Positions 54,726 to 63,000 of a stretch of DNA of 64,000 bases are shown one piece after another. Source of the DNA: Symbiodinium natans (Eukaryota; Sar; Dinophyceae; Suessiales; Symbiodiniaceae); assembly GCA_905221605.1 (NCBI GenBank), contig CAJNDS010002273.1, positions 1 to 64,000 of the forward strand. The letters run 5' to 3'. A program made the translations under genes and the position numbers. Position 1 is the first letter of the stretch. The number at the start of each line of letters is the position of its first letter. The notes under the pieces are model-generated. The model was not told the DNA's origin. It saw nothing but the letters and a program-made list of their open reading frames with translations, and made no database searches.

Positions 54726-57700
54726 TCAGTGACGCCAGACTTTCAGAACTCGATCTTTTCCGCCGGTGGCCACACGGGAGCCATCCATGCTCCAGTCCAC
54801 AGCGTACACCTCGCTTCCGTACCCTAAGGGTCCATGTACCTCTATCGCCTATACTTGGGCACTAAAGCTACGAAAAAGCGACCCCTTTAAGGCCCAAGTA
54901 TATACTATATTGGTACATGGACCCTTTGGGGTATGTGGTGAAGGGAGGAAGGGTTGGCGGCAACGCTGTGTGAAGCGCAACACGGATGACGCAAGCATCT
55001 TCCAAGCATGCGAGCCACATGTCAACTGCGCGCTGAAGACAAACCCCTTCATAAGCAAGACAATCAAATAGGAATGGAGTCATCAAAGCCATGTTGGTAA
55101 TGAAGCACTTGTAACAGGAGATTCGTAGTATACGAAATCTCGAAGATGGTAAGACAAGATAGCAATTTTCATGATGATGTTCGTAAACAAACGCGAATAG
55201 TTGTAATCGCAATGATCGTAGACATCATAGCGGAAGAGCAGCAAGAATGGCCACCATAGAAACAGTAATAAACGCCTTAGTACTACAAATCAAAACTCTC
55301 GCAATTACAATCAGAGTAGCATAGAAACAGTAAGAAAACACGATAGTACTACAAATCATAACTCTCGGAATATCAATCAGAGTAGCAGCATGCACTTACA
55401 CTTGGGCCTCGTCGGCGTGTCCCGGCAAGTCCTCCTGCAACTTGCGCCGACCAACGTCCTCGGCTACGTCAACGCAGTGCAATGCCGGTAGCAAAAGAGG
55501 AATGATGAGAAGGATGATGGTAAGTAGCACAAAGCGGCACACTGCAGAGGCGCATAAAAATGCCACTGCCGCAAAACAACACAGGGCAGCCTGCTACATG
55601 TGGCCAAGGTGAGGCAAGACCCATTCAACACGCTTGCTGTCCGATGCTCGACACAAGCAACGACACAGAATGAAATCTTCTGAGAATCCCAACACTTGGC
55701 GGTTGAGTCTTTCGACACACTGACAAGGAGTCGGCTATCTCCAGACCAAGCCAGCTGGTACACATCACCTGGCTCTTACGCAGCGCAGTTCTGCACATAA
55801 CATTAGAAGAGCTTCGGACAAGAAGTATATACAAAGCATATATCAGGAACATCTTCCCGATATGTGCGATTTACAGTCTTCGTGAGAACTAGATCGGCTT
55901 AGATCGTGTCGTGATTACTCCTCGACAGATGGGCTAGTGAAAAAAAAAAACTGATTCATTTGACCAATGGGTTCAGGAAGAGCCCGGCCTACGTGGCCGC
56001 GAAAGGCGTGGACGTATTTGCCGGTCCGGCCGTCCCAGAGTCTCAGGCAATGAGTTGGATTTAGTTGCATGGGGGGGGGGGGGGGGCACAGATGGATGAG
56101 GGGGGGCTTAAAAAGAAGTCTTAGGACCTGCTGGATCAAAACAGATGGCATCTCTAGCCGCAAGCCAGACCCGCCTCACGGACTTGTCAAAAGAGGCAGA
56201 TGCAAACCATCGACCATCCGGGGAGAAGGCCACCTGGTTCCTGGGCAAAGTCAACCAGTATGGCCAAATAACCCGTGACTAGTCTACGGCATGCCTTCTG
56301 AACCCTTAACCTTAAACCCTTTTGAGCCAGGAACGCCTAAACCCTAGGCCTCGAAATCCAGTCTTGCCGCAGCATGGAATAAATTTAGATCCGGCTCACG
56401 ATCTTCTGGTGCCCCGTCATGCGGCACACAGGCGTCTTCGAGACCTGGTGTAACCCCAAACTGATGATAACGAATGTCTACCTTAACATGTCTAAGATTG
56501 TATACATACATACATACATACATACATACATACATACATACATACATACGTTTACGTACACACACACATATATATATATATATGTATATACATATATACA
56601 CATACACAAACAAAGAAGTGAAGATTTACATGTATATATCTATATATACACATTGATTTATGTTTTATGCACGGGTGTAGGTTGGAATTAGGAATCCACC
56701 AGGCTGTCTTGCCCAACCCGACTCGTCGACTCGTCCCTGAAAACAAAGCAACTTAATGGTTTTAGGGTTTAGGGTTTAGGGGTTTGCAGATAAAGAAATT
56801 ACAGCATCAATTCTCTGAGGGAATCTTCGACTGCAAAAAGTACCAATAAGGACGGCCTTGTAGCACCTTATAAACCTTTATGGTTACTTCTTAACTTTGC
56901 CTGCCCTTTCATCTAATTCCTGGGATTCAATGGTCATTTATAATTCTGGGCGAGAAAACAGCCCCTGAACAGATGCAAATAATCGGGCTTTGTCATCGTC
57001 TAGTTTGTTCATTTTGCTCTTTTCATGCAATCCGCTATTCACTCGCCTGTTTTATTTGATATGAAATGTCATGTCTTGTCTTTGTCCATTTACACGCCCA
57101 TAAAAACCTTAGATGCAATACGCACGTAACTCATGCAATCACTTCGCTTCATTTTCATTATGACCTGGCACTTCTTGCCCTAAACCCTAAACCCTGGACC
57201 CTGACTAAACCCTAAAGTCTAAACCCTAAAGTCTAAACCCTAAACCCTAAACCCTAAACCCTAAACCCTAAACCCTAAACCCTAAACCCTAAACCCTAAA
57301 CCCTAAACCCTAAACCCTAAACCCTAAACCCTAAACCCTAAACCCTAAACCCTACCTTCTGCAAAAAGCTGGACGGCCGAGAAGCCAAAGGTCGCCAGAG
57401 AAAAAGCGTGAAGTCATCGGAGCCCGACAGCAAGCGCTCGCCACCACACAGCTCCACCTAGGGTTTAGGGTTTAGGGTTTAGAGTTTAGGGTTTAGGGTT
57501 TAGGGTTTAGGGCCTGCTGAAGAATGTCTGCCTTTTTTCCCAGGGTTCCATATCCGCACTACACCCCCTGAACCCTGTCAACTCTATAGCCGGAGCTCTA
57601 AATTAGGGTGTAGGGTTTAAGGTTTAGGGTTTCGACTATCACGCTGGCGAAATTTAGGGTTTAGGGCTTGCGGTCACCTCCAACTCCTGAAACCCTAAAC

Positions 57701-59345
57701 CCTATAAACCCTGAAGCTTATCAGCGCTTTGAGATTGGACAAGTCGAAGAGAGCCACATGTAGGCGCAGGGTGTTCGAATCTTTTTTGGTGCTCGCATAG
57801 GGTTCAGGGTTTAGTGGATTTTGGCTGTATCTCATGGTTCTTGGTTCTGTGCCTCTTGGGGGGGGGCTCAGCGGGCTTTCTTAGGCTTCGCAGCTCCGGG
57901 CTGAAACTCAAAAAACGGCTGTCGGGATAAAGGCTGCTCTGAGCGCTGAGCTCATGGCTTTTTGAAATAGACGAAGGTCGATAGGAAAGTTTGTTTTTTT
58001 CTCTCCGACTCTGCTCTACTTGGTCCTTCCAGACTTTAAGCCTGGCGGCAGCTTCCGCATAGCGTTTCTTCGCCGCCTCCTGGCAATTTAAGGAACGCCT
58101 AGTAAACTCAGAGAATTGTGGATCCGTCACTCTTCATGGGCTTGTCGCAGGCTTGCCTTCTTCTCAGGCAGATCCGCAAACTTCTGCGGCTCATGTGAGA
58201 AGGGCCCAGATCGGATGACGTAGTCCTGAAGGTTGAAAGTTACAGCTTTTTTTATCACTTGTGAAGATGCTGCACATCACAAAACGAGTAGCAGAAGCAA
58301 CTGCATGCCGCCGGCACGACAGCTCGGCGGAGCAGACCCAGCTGAGCTACCTAGCTCCATCTTCGGCCAGTGTGTCAAAATCTGGCACAAGGACATTCCC
58401 AACCCCGACACAGATGTCCGTGTTCAGGGCGAGCGTGTTTATCCAGTGTCCATGGCCTTTCAGCTCATTCCTCAGCTTCCACAGGCCTAACAGACCATAA
58501 CACTTTAACGACAGGGCCCGCTCTGCAGCCGAGCTTCAGCATGGCCCCATCTTTGGGATTCCAGACCTTGATCACAGTGTCCCGGCCAGCTGTATACACG
58601 ACGCCACCGATGTCTGAACGCTCGCCAGACCATTTGACCTCGGAAGATGCAGGCGCAGCCTGTGGCCTGTTTTGCCAAGCAGAGGGTTTAGGGCTTTGGG
58701 TTGGGATGTGATACTGAGAGCTGTGTATAAGGGGGAACATCCCTGGCGAAAGAATGTTCTGAAAGCAAAGCAAGTGGCCTGCATCACAGGCTGGGAGTGG
58801 GATGTCAGACTTCGAAGGCATACGCCCACGTTCACATCCCACAAGCGCACGGTCTTGTCCTTCGAGCTTGTCGCAAGCCTCAGGCTTTCCCATTCTTGCA
58901 TTATTGAAGCCTTGCTGCCTTGAGCAACAGGCAACACACTGTGATCACCGCTTGATCTCATCCATCATCACTTGCCATGCTTGACCCAAGACTGCTGGCT
59001 CATACGAAGCCCTAACTTCCACATGGCCCATATGTCTGGGAATCACAATGCAGACTAAACCCTACCAGCCGATAAACCCTAAACCCTGAGCCCTAAAGCC
59101 TTAACGCTAAACCCTAAACCCTAAACCCTAAACCCTAAACCCTAAGCCCTTTTTTTACGGCTAGAACTGCTGCACTGCCTGCCGGAACCCTAAACCCTAA
59201 ACCCTAAACCCTAAACCCTAAACCCTAAACCCTAAACCCTAAACCCTAAACCCTAAACCCTAAACCCTAAACCCTAAACCCTTCCAAGCGTCCACGGGAA
59301 GCCCTCCGCAACATGCAGCGGCTGCCAACAGGCAGCGGTCACCGG
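54726..59345 (-). CDS. NLE1: Notchless homolog (NLE1/Rsa4), WD40 ribosome-biogenesis factor, 3' part
   Basis: Exons (minus): 59345 to about 59287, about 58894-58779, 58638-58535, 58470-58419, 58225-58133, 58079-58035, 57457-57386, 56444-56398, 56240-56175, 56041-55989, 55768-55689, 55458-55408, 54809-54726 (stop TGA 54728-54726). Joined in phase they give about 300 codons: ATSSKDKTVRLWD, GVVYTAGRDTVIKVWN, GHGHWINTLALNTDYVIRSG, LLSGSDDFTLFLW, RMTGHQKIV, FASASFDKSVRLWDGRTGKY, VYQLAWSGDSRLLVSVSKDS, EDLPGHADE, VYAVDWSMDGSRVATGGKDR, LKVWRH. Order and wording match the C-terminal WD repeats of Notchless/Rsa4, which binds the pre-60S particle and is pulled off by the AAA+ ATPase Mdn1/Rea1. The N-terminal Mdn1-binding domain and the first WD repeats are not in view. 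Of 11 mapped introns, 6 start GC, 4 GA and 1 GT; 10 acceptors are AG|G. Exon 1 here (VTAACWQPLH) and its junction are the least certain. Confidence 0.9.
54825..54927. mobile_element. Fold-back element, family B, in last NLE1 intron
   Basis: TAAGGGTCCATGTACC at the left and GGTACATGGACCCTT at the right; inner arms CTATACTTGGGCACTAAAG and CTTTAAGGCCCAAGTATA also pair, so the whole 103 bp folds back. A half copy is at 37,581-37,627. Confidence 0.75.
56497..56600. repeat. (CATA)n and (TA)n microsatellites in an NLE1 intron
   Basis: About eleven CATA units (56,504-56,548) then CACACA and TA runs to about 56,600. Confidence 0.95.
57180..57355. repeat. Telomere-like (CCCTAAA)n array in an NLE1 intron
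   Basis: About 17 uninterrupted units (57,233-57,354) preceded by variant CCCTAAAGTCTAAA units. In the gene's sense it reads GTAGGGTTTAGGG and starts about 31 bp after the exon ending at 57,386. 57,460-57,512, on the other side of that exon, is the opposite orientation and forms the acceptor CCCTAAACCCTAG|GTG. Confidence 0.95.
57460..57715. repeat. Telomere-like stretches in NLE1 intron
   Basis: TTTAGGG array 57,460-57,512 abutting the 57,457 exon edge; shorter stretches at 57,603-57,632, 57,653-57,668 (G-rich on top) and 57,690-57,712 (C-rich on top). Confidence 0.9.
58701..58743. mobile_element. Remnant of fold-back family A in NLE1 intron
   Basis: TTGGGATGTGATAC at the left and TATAAGGGGGAACATCCC at the right: the two ends of a family A element with the middle deleted. 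Confidence 0.55.
59050..59282. repeat. Telomere-like (CCCTAAA)n arrays beside NLE1 exon
   Basis: 59,103-59,150 and 59,186-59,282 (about 13 units). The second reaches the left edge of the NLE1 exon at about 59,287; the opposite orientation (59,370-59,410) lies to its right. Confidence 0.95.
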
Positions 59346-59365
59346 CTGGATGTGGCCCTTCCTTG

Positions 59366-59760
59366 ACCAGTTTAGGGTTTAGGGTTTAGGGTTTAGGGCT
59401 TAGGGTTTTTTCGCCACCCTCGCCTGTTGGTTTCGACTCTCACGCTGGCGAGATGCGGGCGAGGACTCTGATTCGAGTGAGGGTTTAGGGTTTCGGGGTG
59501 CCTTCAAGATCTGCAGGGTTTTTGGGGGGATTTCATTCTCAGCTCTGCGTGAATCTGGAGGAAGATATGGCGCCCCCACCTTCCCCTCCCTGGTTGCCCT
59601 GAAGGTATTCTGGGACTTGGGGTCTCTGGAGGCTCTGGGTGGCCTCTGCAGCTCACATTTAGCTTCCGAACTGGGTTTAGGGTTTAGGGTTTTTTTTTTT
59701 TGCCACCCGCTTAGCGGGGTTTAGGGTTTAGGGTTTAGGGTGCGGAGCTGCAACTGGTAT
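59366..59760. other. Telomere-like stretches between NLE1 and the retroelement
   Basis: TTTAGGG stretches at 59,370-59,408, 59,480-59,495, 59,671-59,690 and 59,718-59,740, and a poly-T tract (59,691-59,701). No further NLE1 exon could be recognised here. Confidence 0.6.
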
Positions 59761-59776
59761 TGTAGAAAGAAGTTAG

Positions 59777-59961
59777 TGTTGGGTGTTGAAAGGGTCAATG
59801 TACCCGGGAATCTCTTTTGGCTCAAGACTGGGCCATGTGCCTGGTAGTAAAAGGTGAGTGCCCTGTGGTTTGGGTTTGTTGTGTGGTTGATCCAGGGAAA
59901 TCAAGGGATTCTGTTGGGGTTGACTTTTCGGTTTCTCGTCCCCCTTCGGGTTCCCCCCGTA
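59777..59961 (+). promoter_or_regulatory. Probable 5' LTR/leader with spliced-leader-like 12-mer
   Basis: Begins TGTTGGGTGTTG, a usual copia LTR start, and ends directly before the primer-binding site. It contains TTTTGGCTCAAG at 59,815-59,826, identical to the last 12 nt of the dinoflagellate spliced leader. LTR limits are inferred; the 3' LTR is outside the window, so identity of two LTRs cannot be tested. Confidence 0.45.
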
Positions 59962-59973
59962 GGTTATGAGCCC
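59962..59973 (+). promoter_or_regulatory. Primer-binding site, initiator-tRNA(Met) half-molecule type
   Basis: GGTTATGAGCCC is complementary to the anticodon-arm region of eukaryotic initiator tRNA-Met with GGGCTCATAACC, as in yeast. Drosophila copia also primes from an internal cut of this tRNA. It lies 50 bp before the polyprotein ATG, where a PBS belongs. Confidence 0.6.
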
Positions 59974-60022
59974 AAATTAGGCTTCCTGCGGTATAGGTAA
60001 GATTCTACGCTTGTTTGGCGCA

Positions 60023-63000
60023 ATGGACATGTTGCGGCGTCGGTCGGAACCTGGACTGTCATCCGCGGCCAATGAAGCCGAAGAAAATCGTGGTGATGGG
60101 GGTGAAGAACGGCAACAAATGGTACAAGCGCTGACAGATGGTAGGGAGGTTGCAATGATACAACCAACGTCTCAGGTGGAAAACGAAGTGGTTCCGGTTC
60201 CAGCAGCGAATCCTTTCTGGAGCGAGCGGGCTCATGAAGAAATGAGACTAAGGCAATCAAGGCCAGCAAGTCTCCCTGCGAGCGGAGGGGATAGGAGTGG
60301 TGAAGAAACAAGAAGGCCACCGTCGTTGCCAGAACTTCGGGATCGGGAACCGGTTCCAGCTGAGAGGCCATCTTCAGGGTTGATGGGCCAGATGGAAAGA
60401 GGGAATATTGGTGAGACACAAGGCGAGGAAGAGCTCATTCCTGATCTGAGCGGTGAAGAACAAGGTGAAGATATGGCGGTGGTAAAGCGTGCGCTGAAAG
60501 AGTTGCTTGTGCAAACAAAGGAGCTGGGGAATAGACTGCATCGGGTGGAGGAGAAAAGCTATACCTCTGCTGCATCTGGGTCAGCTTCGAGAGCACGGAG
60601 CACTGGAGTGGTGGACGCAAATGCTGCATATCCGTTGGGAATGACTCCAGAGAAGCAGTACCTGCCAGGACAAGTTTTCTACACTGATGGTATGGGTGGC
60701 TTCTGGACTGTGTTGCCTGATGGGACATGGCTGCCGATTGAGGGCTACGACCTTCCAAAGGGTTGTGACCTTCAACCCTTGCCTGAGCCCAGGAAAGGGG
60801 AGGTTCACGTGGAGGATGAGAAGGAAGTGCCAATGATGCACGTAACTGAAGGGAAGAAACCCTCCAGATTGCCTCCATTGAATTACCCCATGGGAGGTTC
60901 TGCAAGTGGTGGATATGCAAGTGGACCACCTGGTTTAACACATGTTCCGATTACTTCCTTGCCGTCAGGCGTTGATGGTTCTGCCGCACTGTTGGGAAAT
61001 CAGCCCGGTTTTGTCTCAGCTCGGGAAACTTCAATGCAAGAGAACTCAGCAGGATCGGGTGGATATACAATGGTGGATGACGTTCCATATCGGTGGAAAA
61101 TGATTGCTGGGAAGTTGGAATTAGAGAAGGTTCCGCTCACAGCGTTTACGCCCGGAATGGGACAAGGACTGCCACAAGGGCCTGGTGGAAAGGTCAGCTT
61201 ACCTCCTGGAGCTGTGGTGCCACGTGGGATGCCAAACATTGGTGATAGTTCTGGAACTGAACGTCCGGAGGCTCTTGGGAAGCATGTGATGAGCCTTCCT
61301 ACTTTGGCAGACTACACACCAAGCAATCCGACGGCACTAGGTGATTGGATCGCAATGATCGAACCAATGTTGTCTTCGCTGACAGATACAGGAAGAGTGT
61401 GGTGGCAATCCGTCTATACAAAGGCGTATGAGGCGTACGCCAAATGGTTGAGTGTTTCTCCGCTGGAAAGGTTGGGCATCAAGGCTGAGCTGGAAGGGCT
61501 CAAGGGGGTTCGAACTGTGCATGTTTTGTTGGAGCAGAGAGCGGTGTCTTTGCTGCTACAAGCGATTCCGGAGAGATTGAAGACCGAGATCGTTTCCACT
61601 CGAATGTTGGGGTCGGTGATGATATTTTACAAGTTGCTGACAGTTTACCAACCAGGTGGAGCAAACGAGCGCAGCACGATGTTAAACTTCTTGGTGCAAC
61701 CATCCTCAGCAACCTCGATCTCGGAGGCTATTAAGGGAGTGCGACAATGGGCGCAATGGCGTTCCCGGTTAAGGGAGTTGCGAGCATCTGAGCCGGATGC
61801 TACCTTGCTTATCAAGGGATTGGATGCTTTATCATCCGCGTTGCTGGCAAAGCACCCTACGGTGCATTTTAGAGTGGCATCCTTCCGGGAGAAATTGGGG
61901 GTGGACTACTCGCCGACCTCTGAAACTGCGACACAACTAGCTGAAATGTTACAAGCAGAATTCGAACTGCTATTGCATAGCGCTGGTGAACAAGAGGTGA
62001 AGCAGGACTCGGACGCCAAGAAAAGGGCCAGGTTAAACAAGGCCCAAAAGGGAACTGGTGACGAGACGGAGGAGGGTGACAAAGGCAAAGGAAAAGGAAA
62101 AAGGTACAGCGGGGATGGTGAACGTCCTTTCTGTTGGATATATGGGAAGACAGAAGCAGGCTGCAAGTTCGGATCACGGTGCAAATTTCGCCATGACAAG
62201 GACTCCCTGGAGCGTGGAAGATGTTTTGAATGTGGGGCCATTGGCCATTTACAGCCGCAGTGTCCATACAAAGATGGTGTAAGTTCCAATGCGGACTTAA
62301 ACCCTGAAAGGAATAGATCTAAAGGGAATTCTCCCAAAGGGGGAAAGGGCGGCAAAGGTGCGAAATGGGGAAATGCCAAAAAGGCAGAAGTGGCTGAAGT
62401 GGGAGATGAGATGGCTAATGCGGGATTGGATAAAGGTTCTGCAAGTCCCTCATCACCATCCACAACCAATCAGGTCCTTGCTGAAGCGTTGGAAGTGCTG
62501 AAATCTATGAAGCTGTCATCAGCGCAGTCAGCATCAAGCGGAGAGCCCAGCGTTCGAATGTTATGTGACTCTGGATTGTTTCAGCAGGACGGGAGAGTGG
62601 CGTTGGTGGATACAGCTGCTACGCATCTTGTGCGGACGCTTTTTCCATGGGAATGTTTACCCGACACTACTGTTATGGTGCAAAGCGCGCTTGGTGGTGT
62701 GACAATGAGGATTACAGAGAAAGGGACGTTGATTAGGGAAGACAATGGGCCCCTGATTATCCCTCTCTGGTTGATCTTGGAGTTTGGGGCGAACCTCACC
62801 GTGATCAATGGGATGTGTCACGTGAGTGCAAAATCTTCGCTGGACCAACTCTTATGGTTTGAACATGGCTGTTTGGTTATGGATTACAAAACAGCTGAGA
62901 AAATGGTTTTGCATGCTGAAAGGCAGCGTGCGTCGTTGTCCCATTCTCAATGGAGGAATGGAAGGGCGGACTGTGGAGTCGGTTCGTCTGATGCCACGTT

